A stretch of DNA of 64,000 bases, taken from the NCBI GenBank assembly GCA_029948255.1, contig JALIZF010001916.1:1269001-1333000 (forward strand), given 5' to 3'. This DNA comes from Telmatactis stephensoni. Taxonomy: Eukaryota; Cnidaria; Anthozoa; Actiniaria; Isophelliidae. The position numbers were made by a program, and so were the translations under genes. Shown here in pieces: positions 49,607 through 63,010 of the stretch (the stretch's first letter is position 1; every line of letters starts with the position of its first letter). The notes beneath the pieces were generated by a model. The model was not told the DNA's origin and did not search any database. It saw nothing but the letters and a program-made list of their open reading frames with translations.

Positions 49607-52600
49607 GACCAAACTGTTCCCCGGCCGAATTTGGCGTCAACTTTCTGAACCACGATGCTTTTTGCACGTGCTAAAGGTTTGACATTGAATAGATTAGTGG
49701 GGTTATTTTTCCATTTCGTAAGATTGAAATACACTCTGAATAATAAATGGATAGTGGGAAGGATAAAACAAAGGAGGGTGAAACTGAGAATAATTTTGAT
49801 TATTGCTGAGTATATTTATTAACATTCATGAACTTAAAAATGTACCTGGAATTTCAAAAAGATGGACGATGTAATGGTTTATTTAACAAATTGATTCCAT
49901 TTTTCCGTGCGTCTTTACTCTAGTAGATGCACAGATGACGTCAAAATGTGGCAAGAACGAAAAAAGTAAGCCACGAAACGATTCGATGACGTCATCTATG
50001 CCAGTGTACTGTAAGCACACACGGTTCTCGACCAATTAGAGCGCGCGTAATATGCCAATTATTGCATAATTAGTTTTTTATCATGGAAAGGTGCTGAGTG
50101 ATTTGAATAAAATAATTTTTGACGAGATGGACATGTATTCAGTCGAATTATATTTTAATCTTAATCAAGGTCTTTTTTGTTTGTTTGTTTTTCGTTTTGT
50201 TTTGTTTTGTTTTGTTGTTTTTTTCGTTTGTTGTTGTTGTTTTAAGTTTTTGTTTTGCCATCACCTTAACATTCTATTTTGCTTTTAGAAATAGCGTTAA
50301 CCTGGCCAAAATCGAGCTCCGGTCAAACAGAAACACTTCAATTACTGTCATATAAAAGTGTTTATTAACCCTTTAAAGTTAATACCTCCTAATACCATCA
50401 TATTTGCTTCTGGTAGATATTAAGAAAAAAGAGAGAGAAGCCTTTTATCAAGGATAATGAAATCTGGAATAAAATTGTGCCCTGAAAGATCCTGTGTATA
50501 CAGCTAGGAACCGAAACCAGTCGGTTTAGTGTCTTTCGCCCCAGTTTTGTAACAAATCTCGGTTGCTTGCTTGTTTTGTGTTTATTTGTTTGTTTTGTTT
50601 AATTTTTTGTTTGTTTATTTGTTTGTTTGTTTGCTTGCTTGTCCACTTAAATAAAAACAGAACTCAGTGGTGCGCGCAATTTTAAGGCGGGCCGGAAACT
50701 CTTGAATGGTTTTCTCATCAAGTGAGATGATAACTCAACCAAATACGAGCGTTATGACACAAGATACTGAGATATGTGACAACTTTTAAAACGGTTAGCA
50801 TTCACATTGCGGTAATCGTGATTAGAAAGCAAAAGGTTGCCAAAGTCGGCACTAGTGGAGGTAATTTTGAAAAGGAAACGATTAACTCGTTCCCACGCTC
50901 CAGTATCATCAAGATAGCGATTTGCTTACACAGCGCTCTAGGAAGAAATCCCAACATGACTGATGGAAATCGTTTATTTATCGCTTAATCATGAGTTGAC
51001 TATATAATTCCTTATGGATTCAATAAAAGTATATTGGAATATTTTTGGATAGGTTTATAATGGAAATCTCAAGCAGTTAAAAAAATAACCCTGCATGTTA
51101 TCTCTGATCAAAGTCTATCAAAACTGAGATCTGCTTATCGAGCGTCTGTCTGAATGGGGTCAGTCAGGATGGGAGAAACGGCCGGCTTTTAAGTTAACTG
51201 CTTAACTGAGAATTTTTATTTCTCAAAGCTGTTAACTGATACTAATGAAATAACTGTTGACTGTGATTTGCATTTCTGAACAAAAAACAGCATTTAAATG
51301 CTTATTCCACGTCCATTTCCTGGTCATTTCCTGCATTGTGGCCCCGAGGGAGGGGATTAGTAACAGTCGCCGAGAACAAGTCAGGAACTACGGCCGCTTT
51401 GGGAATGACGGACTTAAAGCTGAAGTTATACCACTTTATCGAATAGTGCTTCTCATGTGCTCAACGTTCGGTTTGTTGTTGTTGTTGTTATTAATTGTTG
51501 TTGTTGTTGTTAATTGTTGTTGTTGTTAGTTGTTGTTGTTTGTTGTTGTTGTTTTGTTTTTACTACCATTATACAAACAGCAGATCTCTGGCACCCTACA
51601 GGATTCTATCAAAATTTATTACGAATGTCTGACCAATATCACCAATCAAACCGCCAATGGCGTAGGTACTAACTCGTGGATTCACAGGTAGCCCAAGCTG
51701 TACATCGTGACGTGCTGGCTCAACACTGTAAATATCTGGAAATTTCCTGACTACGAAATATTAACAATGACAAAACAAAGCTTACCTACTAACTTATTGA
51801 GTTTTCATTTGTAGTGATTTTAAGCAAAATCGTGCGAGTGCAATCACAGCGATTTGGAAATAAGCCCAATGGGTGTATGTGCAGTCATCTTGATTGAGGA
51901 GAGCGCTACAATGCAAGGCCTATAGAATCTACTGTACTTGTCCAAATAGCTCCGCAGTAAAATACCCACCAAAAATCCCGGCCTGAGGGGCTTATTCATC
52001 CTAATTTATGCTAGCACTGTTCATTTGATGAAATCGGCAAACTGATTAGTGCTCTTTCAAATTATGCCAAAAATTATGCCAGCACAATCGCGAAAAGCCG
52101 ATAGGCAAAAATTATGCTCTTTTATCCAAATTATGCCAAAAATTATGCCAGCACAATCACGAAAAGCCCACTGTAGGAAGGTCAACATGTGATAATGAAA
52201 ACCTGTTGCTCGGATACGAAATTAATTATTGAAATACTATGTCGAACCAAATCGAATTTCGACGCTGCCCTTGACTAAAATCGAACCTAAGTATTCTTGT
52301 CCGACTTGTACAAGAACAACCATGCCATGGTAGAAGTGTAGTTGTACAATGTAGTAAGTGATAAATTATCACAGGCTATTTTCTCTCAAGGAAACTGAAG
52401 AACACTGCACATACTCAAAATTGGTATGTTCAGTTACCTCTATTATATTTACATATATATAATCTTAAGAAATTAGTTTCTTGTAATTATTAACACGAGT
52501 TTAACTGATAACTGCGAAAGGTCCAAATATTTAACTGATAACTGAATAAATAACGGAAAATTTAGTTGTTAACTGATATGGTGGCCCCCCATTCAGACCC

Positions 52601-52630
52601 TGGCCTCTTATCTTCGAAACTAACCTTGAC
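49607..52630. other. gene-free stretch, simple repeats
   Basis: No exon with convincing splice sites. Contains GTTTT/TTTG tracts (50170-50260, 50560-50640), a (GTT)n run at 51473-51558 and a duplicated ATTATGCCAAAAATTATGCC block (52060-52160). Confidence 0.6.
52060..52165 (+). repeat. two-copy tandem repeat
   Basis: AAATTATGCCAAAAATTATG and CCAGCACAATC(G/A)CGAAAAGCC occur twice, about 70 bases apart. Confidence 0.75.
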
Positions 52631-52639
52631 TGTCTCCTT

Positions 52640-52847
52640 AGCCAATCAGAGAAGCTTTAGCACAAAGGGCTGTGATTGGCTTCAAAACTATCTACAGCAT
52701 ATGATTGGCTGAAATGAGGGATGATAAATCACAGTGAAGGTAAGTTCAGTGAGAAAGAGAGCGGACAAGAAGTAGTGAAGATTCTCAAAAAACTGAACAA
52801 AAATTCCATATTCAGGAGAAGATATACCACTACAGAGACAACCAGTG
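52640..52847 (+). promoter_or_regulatory. candidate promoter with CCAAT boxes and first exon
   Basis: Three CCAAT-type motifs (GCCAATCAG near 52641, TGATTGGCT near 52672 and 52701) within 75 bases, followed by purine-rich sequence that ends in a strong donor (CCAGTG|GTGAGT, exon end 52847). A TSS and 5'UTR exon of a downstream plus-strand gene is a reasonable inference. It may instead be one of the elements with similar words. Confidence 0.35.
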
Positions 52848-53748
52848 GTGAGTTTAAACTTTTAAGTTTTATCTTTTGGAGGTAAAATGGATCGAAAACC
52901 CTTCAGGTGTCGATACAGAGTTTTATCCTTGTAGTCAAACAGTACATTTCTTGGACGAATAATTATTTCATTTGTGCATACAATGAAGACAGTTTCTGAT
53001 AAAAACGATAACACTTTCTATTGGCATGTTCTGCGGCATAACGGTTTCCCAACATCAGAATTTTGAGATTTTATACTACAGATGCATCAACCTATGGAAA
53101 AGTAACACGTTTTTGAAGGAATACATTTCTAAACGCTTGTTTCTAAAAAGATTTTTTGTAGTTTAAAACTTTCACTAGAACCAATCACAGGAGTCATGAA
53201 AACAAAAGAAAAGAAAAGCTACCTCAGATTTGCAATCATGCTCCCCACATAGCATTTCTCTAGTATTTCAATCCAGAAGAGTTATCTCTAAGAGGAAATC
53301 ATTCATTGAATAAGAAATAAGTTATGTGCTTCCCTTCAAAATTATAGCAATTTTTCATATGTTTTAGCCAATAAGATGAATTGTTTAAACACAATTAGAA
53401 CTTTTCCGCATTCCATGCCGTTCAGTGCTACACTTCTTAGACGGACCGTTACATATAATAATATGAACTTCAGTTGAAACGCGCGCGCAGTGGATTCGAT
53501 CATGGTGAGTCAAAATTGGACCGCGCATGCGTGGTGGGCATGACCTCATCATGATATTTTTCCAGTGAAAAAATTAAAAAAGCCATGAGAGTTATACGTT
53601 GTATGGCTCTAACTATTTGCCTTAGAAACCCCAAAGTTAACTTTCCACTAAACGTATTATCAGTTCTGCACGATCCGATTCAACATGATTCAAAGACATG
53701 CTCAGTGTCAGTAGCCAATAACGAAACAGGAACTTGTGTTCGTGAACA

Positions 53749-56700
53749 ATGACGGTAAAAAGAAAGAGAAATCGATACGTTGTGGTCAGGTAAGTCCCCA
53801 CTAGAACGTACTACTAGTTGTAGTACAACCACAGGCGGAAATTCCTTCTACGAGGCGTGATCATCGTACATACGTTGACAGGAATATCTACGCTCGTATC
53901 TTATAATTATGTGACTATGAAAGGAAGAACCTTCAGGATCCGCATTCTAACTACTGCCAAACGCCTACGTTTTACCCATTTTGAAAATAAATTGTATTTA
54001 TAATTGACTCAGGGACTGTGGTGTTGTCTCTTTTGTTTTGTTTTCCCTGGAGCATGTGGAGGACACAAATCAAAACCGTTATCCCGGCTACCGGCCAACT
54101 ATTTTGGCATTTATTTTATAAACAGACCAAGTTTAAGAAGCTTAAGAGCTAATATGGGCCGGTTTTCTTTCACACTTGCTACCGCGATTTACATTCACTA
54201 TTTTTAACTTTAAACATGCATACAACACTCAACTCACATGCTGATTTTTGCTGAAGGAGGAAAACCGAAGTACTCGGAGAAAAATCCTCGTGGCATAGTA
54301 AAAAACCAACACTTCAAACAAACTCAGTTTACATATGATCATCCAACGTAACGCCCGAGAAGCTAGGGACTCGAACCGGCCGCACCACATGCAGAAGTGA
54401 AAGGCCGCACTCTGATCGCTCGGCCAACCATACTACCCTTTATATAAACAGCCACCAGTGACCCACCAGTGATATTGCCTGAGATTATATTCACGCCAAG
54501 TCTGAAATATAGTCTGATATGGTACCAGATCAATAGGTTTACGTTAATGAGATTTTAAATGGTTGTTTTTATCTTTGTAAACCTCATAGACATCGCGTGG
54601 ATTTTAACACAACCAAAATAACAACAAAGACTCCAGATCAGAGACGAAATGTCTTGGGGTTTACGTGGATATTGATGTCCATGCAGCGAAAATACAATGA
54701 GGTAACAGTAACTGGTTTAATACAGAACTATAGAGAAGGTCTCATTGGGGTAGTGGCTTTTACAATTAACGGTTAATATTTAATCTTAATCTTTACCTTT
54801 TAGATAACTTTAAAAGCGCATCTTTTTGCTTGCATTATTCCACAGTAAAGCAACGTCCTTGTTCTACAAAAACACATACCGTGTATATAGCAAACGCAGT
54901 GAAACGTTGAAAAAACGTGATTTCAAATTCATCCGGATTCATACTGACGACTGAGATGCTCATGGATACTCTTCTTAGGGGCTTACTGAGCTTGCACGAG
55001 AGGTCTAGATAACTGGTCTAGTATACATAATTAGCAACGGTTCGATCTAAGAGAGACGCTCATGCAAGCAGCGGACAGTATACTGGGGGACTAATGGGAC
55101 AGCATGCAAAGTGCTTCATAGAGGGTCTCTATGGGGTTAACCGTTATTCGTAAAGATTTAGTCGTTACAGGCGTAAAAAGGAAAAACAATTTTTCAACAA
55201 TTTTTCATTTTAAAGGTACCAAGAACAGTTGTCAAAGCTTTTATGAGTCTTACTTTGTGGCCTGGTACCGAAAAATAGAGCTGGTTTTCTTTTGCGATAA
55301 TTAATTAGAAGAGTTCTATATGAGTTTCATCAAATAAGATTAATGTTCACATTCAAAAACAATGAAAATTAGTGATTAAGCAATATTAACCGCAAAAATA
55401 TGCACTAATATTTAGCTTCGGTAGTTCCTTCAGCTGAACGCTGGTCTCCCAGGAAGTCGACGTTACGTTCTTTACACACCTTTCCTCCATCAGTGCTCCG
55501 TTTTAAGGGTATTTAAAGCTAATTACATGTAATTATAGCTACAAGGCACGGAAAGAAGTTGAAACAAGTGTGAGGTGATCCGACAGAGAATTGAACTCGT
55601 GACCTCTCACATCAGAAAGCTGCGCACCAACCAACTGAGCTACACTTGTTTCTCTCGGAATGGAACATATGGTAGTCAGTTTGGAAGACGTTACAGGGCC
55701 TAGAGCCTCTGTATAATACGAACACTTCTATAAGTTCAACACTATGGATACCTCTCTAATACGGACACCCCACCTCTTTATTTCGATCAGGGAAATCCTT
55801 GCCGGATATCAATATAAGGGGCTTGTCAGAAATTAGCAGGGGGGGGGGGGGGGGGGAGGTAGAATTTTTGAATTGAATGCTGAAAATATTGTCTCCCTTC
55901 CCCTGAGATCGGGATGAAATTTTCATGACCCTACCCTAGGGTTGGGCTGAAAAATAGCAAAATTTCTTATTTTCTGCCAGTGTTTTGATGACCCTCCCCT
56001 TTTCAGGGGCTCAGAAAGTCATGATGACCCTACCCCATTTTCCACCCCCTTTCCCCCCTGCTAATATCTGACAATTTCCTAACTATAACCGGGTACTAAA
56101 GAGGTTCAACCTTTTGTATACAATCAATGTTAAATATTCACCATCAGCAAAATACACTGAGAGACTATAATATGGTCTTTTGCTATCAAACAACTCGGAT
56201 CTCCAACGGTCATCTCTCCAAAGCGGCCAGTAGGTTATTAAAATGCCTCCACTGACCCCAGGGTGGACGATGTGGAGAAGTTCGACCATATTTCTATCTT
56301 TGACTACCTTCAGTTATATTCCTAGTTATATTATATGAATTTTCGTGACACATTAATTTCGCGAATTTCGCGATTAAAAAATTCGCAAAATTTAAGGGTC
56401 GCGGAACATCGCGAACATAGAATGGCGCGAAAATTTAGTGACTAGCATTTTTTTAGTAAAGAAACTAAGTCAGTATTTATTGCCAATATTCATGTACAAT
56501 TTCTTGGTTCTCATCGCCACTGCTACCATCTTCCCCCACTTAACTTTTTAAAAGCAAACAGCTTTGGTACGGTCTTTAAACTGGAATCGACTAGAAGACC
56601 AAGCAGGACATAACTCTGTACAGTCTGTACCTAAAAATGTTATCTAGTCTGTGTAGCTGGCTCTATGGGAGGGAAGGGGCAGGGGGAGGGGACGGGGAGG

Positions 56701-57408
56701 GGAGGGGAGGGGCAGATTAAAGTATGCTAGAGCTCTTCCTTCATTTCCTTCCTCCTCCCCTCCCCGTCCCCCCCCCCCCCCCCCCCCCCTCTTCCCTCCC
56801 TTTAGAGCCGGCCATCTCGGCTTAGTGTCTTTTAACGTCGATCACCGTAAAATCGCGAAATTAAAGTGCATTGCAATTTGACTTTTCGACAAATTGTGAA
56901 ATTTAAGTGTCGCGAAAATTTCATTTTATAAAGTAACTGGACCATTTCCTACGAACGCGTTGCAATGATATATGATAATTTTCGGAGCAACTAGATCGAA
57001 TACCCCGCAACTGATATTCATGTAGTCGATCTTTTGAAAACGACGCAGAAACACAATAGGATGAATATCACGAATATCATTTGCGGGCTATTCTATAGTT
57101 GTAACTAATTTTCTCTTGATTCTTGGGTGCGCGCTTCTTTTAATTCTTTATGTTTTTCGTACTTTATATTATTTATAGTTGTTAATAAAAGCGGATTCCA
57201 GTTCTGGACCAATTTCTCGTACTCCGGCACTAAATCACGTGAAGTCTATAGCTCAACTGTAATTTGACTCAGCCAAGAATTGGACAGTATCCAACACTGG
57301 GTATCATGTTTACTCCATAGGATCACCCGAGTGACATCATTGAACTCATGTTGTTTGCTTTGCAGGAGCTAGTTTCTCCAATCCTCTTAAAAACAACGAA
57401 TTTTGAAG
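53749..57408 (+). CDS. candidate 3-exon coding chain, unrecognised product
   Basis: Three putative exons with good splice sites and matching phase: 53749-53789 (starts ATG, MTVKRKRNRYVVV, donor CAG|GTAAGT), 54590-54701 (acceptor CTCATAG, 37 open codons, donor GAG|GTAACA) and 57366-57408 (acceptor TTTGCAG, donor GAAG|GTAAGA). A CCAAT box lies upstream (AGCCAATAA, 53712). Joined they give about 65 basic residues without a stop. If spliced to the next acceptor-flanked exon at 60660, the frame meets TGA at once. The chain could therefore be the 5'UTR with an upstream ORF of the secreted-protein gene, a separate small gene, or chance. I do not recognise the protein. Confidence 0.3.
54222..54440 (-). 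mobile_element. SINE family 2, well-preserved tRNA head
   Basis: On the minus strand: GGTTGGCCGAGCGATCAGAG (A-box region of a Leu/Ser-like tRNA) and B box GGTTCGAGTCC (54367-54377 complemented), then a tail shared with 13281-13487. Confidence 0.85.
55412..55657 (-). mobile_element. SINE family 1, full-length copy
   Basis: On the minus strand the head reads GTGTAGCTCAGTTGGTTGG (A box TAGCTCAGTTGG, complement of 55631-55642) and GAGTTCAATTC (B box, complement of 55588-55598). The tRNA-unrelated body matches 46577-46800. It is the reference copy for this family in the window. Confidence 0.9.
55823..56074. mobile_element. 252-bp MITE with G/C-run ends
   Basis: Ends TTGTCAGAAATTAGCAGGGG and CCCCTGCTAATATCTGACAA are inverted copies. 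The interior has CCCTACCC / CTCCCC words. Confidence 0.85.
56670..56795. repeat. G-run then C-run block (quadruplex-prone)
   Basis: Successive GGGG runs (56677-56711), a short spacer, then C runs (56745-56790) of near-complementary sequence. It can form a hairpin or G-quadruplexes on either strand. Confidence 0.8.
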
Positions 57409-59854
57409 GTAAGACTTTGAGAGAAACAAACTTTAAACATGTGGTTTTTGGAGGGGTATGACATTATTAGTTTTCAGTGCACTCTGGGTAAAACCAGCAA
57501 AAAAAATTATGTTCACGAAAGAACTGCACAGGGTCGCGTAGCGGTTCATTTGAGTCAAGTTACGAATCTCGTTTGGTTTCTCTGTAGGGAATTCGCTGTT
57601 TGATACCACTTGATATACTATAGTATGTTCTAGTACGGTGGAGTATATCAGAGCAGAAGGCTCTGCGCCAATGAGTAACTCGCACAGCAAGCTACTGTAG
57701 CGATCCAAGCACTGAGAAGAACTGTTTTCTTTACAACACTTTTCTATTGGTGTCCTGTTCAAACAATCTTATCAGTCAATTATCAATCAATATTTTTAAG
57801 GTATACTATAAAAGTGTAAATGCAGCTCACGGCTGTTTTGCAGAACATTTGAAACTGGTCCAACAAATGATTGACTTCTGTTTGATGACTGATATGTGGT
57901 TCTGATGTTGTTTATAGGGTGACCTTTTATTGAACTCGTACTCCTTATTAACCATTTTCCACATGCACAACAACATCAAGTACTCAAAATCTTTTTTATT
58001 TCTTTTTTGGTTCTGACTTTTAAAAACATTTCTGCCGTGCGATGGATTCACAAATCTACGCAATTCTACGTCATTTTGTGCCTAATTTAGACTAGCGCAC
58101 TAATTGTCTGATACTTAGCTCAAACCCAAATAAAGTGCACACCTCCACAATTGGGATATCCAGTGTTTGCGAGGGATGTCTGGTTTAGAGAGAACGTAAT
58201 ACCTCGATTCCTTACATCATTCACGGAAGTAACCAACATACTATGACAAGAGAACACGGGCGTGCCTCTAATTATTCCACGACTACGTAAACATTCCAGT
58301 TCCGTAAACGATCACTAACAGTCCCCGTTTTCGTTACGTTACATCGATGGTCGCGTATTTGTGATAATCGACATGTGAGTGATCATATATTCTAAAATCA
58401 AAGAAAGATCAGGACTTACGGTTTTATGAAGTAACTACGTATCGATGTGAGGAAAACTATGACGTTCAATAAGATCGTACGACCCCGTTCTTCATTGTTT
58501 GAGTGATATTTCCGTGCTGTAGGAGCTCTTGGCTCGAGTACACTCCAAAACCAAGAATGACAGAAATAATTATGATATAATTGTATTTGCGGTTCTGCCT
58601 GACATGGTATTTTAGTAACCTTTTCTAACCACCAAACTTGTGGATTCCCGCCAGGATTTTAATCATGTTGCTAGAACAGGAAACCATTTACTGCTTTCTT
58701 TTAACGAGGATTTTTATGAGTTAATAAAGACCAAAACGAGAACGATTTCAGCTTTGGTGATGAAAACCTTAAAGGTTACGATAAGAAAAGAAAGGAAACC
58801 TTAGAACTAATAGATCAGGAACTGTAAGTTTCAGCCCTGAAGGCAAATAAAAAGCGAACGGAAAAGGACAAACACAGAGGGCGGAGAAGGCTCTCCTCCC
58901 TTTCTTTTTCTTCCGCCCTTTTAACTACAATCCATACAGGTTGTACTACTTCGGTTGATACACGCTGTAGTATATATATACACACACGATGGTGGAATAT
59001 AGCCTGTAGGTCTGACCTGAGTTTCTTGTTAAGATGGTAATCAGGTCAGACTTTGTGCTGTTTGTTGTTCAAATTGCTTGGGTGTTCGATTACACTCGTT
59101 AATCATGATACCCGGTTTAGTAACACCTAAAGCTGGTAATCAAACCTCCTAAAATTAACTAAATGTGTTCAGTTTTTTTGAAGGGTGGAATTGATTAAAT
59201 CGTGCCGTAAATCTTGCGATATATAGCGTCACAATTATTTTTTTAAGTTATCGAGGAAATAGGAAATTCTATAGTGTGGAGTTTTTTGGCCGTTTAGAAT
59301 AAAAGGTTTTTTTTTTTGCTGTTTAGAATAATATACACTGCATATATACTGTTTAGTTGAGCGTCGCGCGCCTCATTTTGACGGCGTGCGATGCGAGGTG
59401 GCTGTGCAGGCTTGTGGACGTTATTTCTCGTCTTCCCAACCAAAGTTCGGTTCTTTTTCTGTAACTGTTATTTCCATTTTAAAACTAAATGATTTACCAG
59501 ACCTGTGGTAGACTCGGCTTACAGAACTCAATCAACCAACAAAAGAAATCATCAGCCAACTATTTAACCAATCAACGATGCAACCAACCAACCAACCAAC
59601 TAACCAACCAACCGACCGACCGACCGATCAACCGACCAACCAACTCACCAACCAAACAAGCAACTCACCAACTAACCAAGCAAATGAACTAGAAAAACAA
59701 ACAAACAAACAGCCAATCAATCTGCCACATGAACCATTTTATAGAAAATCGTGTGCAATGTTTCTTCAGTATGCTTGCTAATATATCATCGAAAAGCAAC
59801 ATAATTTGTTTCAACTCAGAAGTGGAAAAGTTTCAAGGTTTCAACCAAACAAGA

Positions 59855-59892
<38 letters not shown>

Positions 59893-60659
59893 GAAACAAA
59901 AACAAACGAACTACATGAAACTTCTTTTTTATCAGAAATACCTTCACGCGCTATGCTTCCGGATCATGCGAACAATATTTTCATCTAAATCTGCACTGAT
60001 AATTTCGCCCGCATAATTTCTTTCAAGCGGAAACGTTTAAAGGTTTCAATCCTATCAAACAACAAATCAATACAACAAGAAAAAACAGACAAAAAATATT
60101 CAATCAATCTAAAAGAACTACAATTTTATCGAAAATTAATCTCTTCGCGTGCTATGATTTGAACGTGCGACCCCAGATATTTACATTTTTAAAAACACAA
60201 GATCATTTCAACCAACCAACCAACCATCAAACAAACAAACAAACAAACAAACAAACAAACAAACAAACAAGCAAACAAACAAACAAACAAACAAACAAAC
60301 AAACAAACAAACTGAAACAAACTAGATAAACTATTTTACGAAATAACTCCAATCCCGTGCGATGTTTCTCAGTTACATATATTTAAATCTAAAAAGCAAT
60401 ATAATTTCTTTGCGTTTCAACGAAAAAGGGTTCTATTTATGATCTTCCCTTTATTCTGGTAACTAGTGAAGTAATCGTTGTTTGACTGCTAAAGCGATAC
60501 CGGTTTGACGGATATGATGCCAGATGGGTATAAAGTTACAAGATATCAATGCCCTCAACCAGATCGATGTGTGTACTATGGCAGAGTTCGCACCCGACAA
60601 ACATAATCGCCCATATTCTGACGAAATTGTTAACTATTATTGGCTCGTTCCTCTTCTAG
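57409..60659. other. gene-free stretch with AAC/CAA-type simple repeats
   Basis: No supported exon. A 109-codon minus-strand frame (57433-57762) is unrecognised and sits beside a candidate exon on the other strand. Simple repeats: (CCAA/CCGA)n at 59578-59660, (CAA)n at 59857-59893 and (AAAC)n at 60219-60311. Confidence 0.55.
60219..60311 (+). repeat. (AAAC)n microsatellite
   Basis: More than 20 nearly perfect AAAC units with one AGCA interruption. Confidence 0.95.
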
Positions 60660-60669
60660 GTTGAATATA

Positions 60670-62974
60670 ATGGCTTGGTTTCGAAATATCGTCGGTAAAA
60701 CCATCATTGTGGCGTTAGTAGTTTGTGTAAATGGTGAGTAACAATATACACTAAGTTATCGTTTATGATACCTCTTCTTTGTGCTTGTTATTCGCAAAAT
60801 ATACACGTTTTCTCTAACTATTCCCCGTGAGAAAGAAAGAGGACTCTATTTGCTACTGTGTAGCACTAACGAGCACGTGAATTCGATCTTTCACGAACTA
60901 TTTGTGTAGGATTGCTTTAATTGATGAATTGTGTTGTCAAACTTGCTGTGAGTACCTTCAAAGGAGTTTCTGACATATATTCCCGCTATTAGATTGAGCA
61001 TTTTTGGCTGTGTATATAGAAAATTATCATTCTTTATTACGAGGACGCCATCATGACTGCCAGCTTTATCGATGTTCCAGCAATGTTATGACTTCAGTTG
61101 ATTCAGCACAAAAGCTCGCAAGGATTTTCTCAACTCCAGAACTAAGATTTAAACTTTCACTGCAAAATGACCTAAGATTTAAACAGTTTTGAAAACAGTT
61201 TGACATTATATTTTTGGCTGTTCTTTAGTTTTCACAAATATCAGAAGCAAAGAAATCTTGGATTTATCTTGGCAAAAGTTCAAAGGAACTTTCTAGGTCC
61301 TCTGACACGATTGACCCAATTGAAATATAGTGAAGTTGTTTCTGCCGCAGTACTAAAGAGAAACGCCGTGTCTTAACCTCTCTCTTACCAAGGTTACGCT
61401 TATTATATGGTTTGAATTACGACAAGAAAAGTATTTTAAAATCAGCGCACAGAAAGTGTTTGTCGATTCAGATTCCGAGCAAATCACGCTACAGTGTTGT
61501 TATCGAAACCTCTGTTTCCTAGTGATAAGACTTCAAGGTTATCTGCAAGTCGGCTAGTTCATGATAATAAGAATATTTATCATCAATTCCTACGACCGCA
61601 AATTAATTGATACTGTTGGACAGTCACGAAAGGTTTACTACAGATATCTCTCCATAAATTCCCACAACTTTGAAGTGATTAATTTAGGACTTGTACGATG
61701 GCGATTTAAAATCTGGAAGATTTATCTCTTAGGCATGTTAATTGACCTTGTAGAGATAAGTATATGTCTGTTTGTTATCTCTCTGGACCTGCAATAATTG
61801 ATCCTTACTTGTGTTTTAACCCTTTTATTTCTAATCTTAATCTAGGGCCATTAAATTGAGCCGTGGAAAACGTTTTGAATGACATTATAATTTTACTTTA
61901 TTCTATAGTATAGAAAATCACGGGCGTTACTCAGAGCTCATTTCAATACAGTAGCTTCACTACGTCCTTTATGGCCGAGATTATCTTTTTCGCTCATCTC
62001 TTTATTATAGGCTCTTGCCTACATTTCCGTCGCTTTGACAGCAAACTCTGTTTGGGGTTGACATTTGACAAAGGATTACCCAACAAACGGAAGAAAGAAA
62101 AAAATCCCTTAATGTGACACAAATTAGAAACCCTCCTAAACCCTCACCCTAAACCCCTCAATAACTTTGTTAATTCAATTCATTTTTTCAGTTCTTTTTA
62201 TATTCTTTGTTTTAATTTTATCATTTGTTATTGTTTCGTGAAGACTATTTCTGACGCGGTTTAATGAGGTCCTAACTGATAAAGCGGTCGTAGACAAGTC
62301 ATTTCGCAGTCAAAGTTTTAAACTTCTTGGGTTAAAGTGTGTGAGGACCGAATAACAACAGAATATCCATGAGCGCGTGGAATATTCAGAATATACTGTA
62401 AGATTCGGCTAAAGACTGCAGTCAGTTTCAAGTCTGCCTAAGATCTATTTGCTCATCGTCTTTGACGGTATGAAATTTCAGGATGTAATCAGCAAGATTA
62501 AAAGCGCACGGTACATGAGACATTCAGTTATACGTATTTTCTATTACGTGACCTCTCGGATTTTTTTCTTTTCTTTTTACAAATTTAGCGAAATTGCAGT
62601 GGATACAAATACTAAACGTGTATGAAATAAATAGCATTAAATAGCGCTATTTTATACATGGTTTTCTATTGTTTAATTAGTGCTATTTAGTACTTACTTA
62701 ATAGTGACAAAGTATTGTAGAGTGATCACACTTAATCCGTGAAAAAGTACAAAATCTACTTTGAACTAAAAAATATAAAATCCTTTGTTTTCCATTGTTT
62801 ATTAGTGCACGTGCTATTTTGCATTATTTAGCTAGTACAATTTCACGGATTAAGTGCGATCACTCTACGCTTGAGTGTTGTCAGTCAAGTTGATGAAAAA
62901 GAATATTTGTAAGTCGAATATTTTGTGCAAAACAACATCATTTGTGACAGGGCTTTATTAGAAAGAAGGAAGGA

Positions 62975-63010
<36 letters not shown>

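Noticed and set aside
57433..57762. 109-codon minus-strand frame
   Set aside because: No recognisable motif and no acceptor or donor context; length is possible by chance.
59729..60016. Frame with a polyglutamine run
   Set aside because: Glutamines come from a CAA microsatellite amid other simple repeats.
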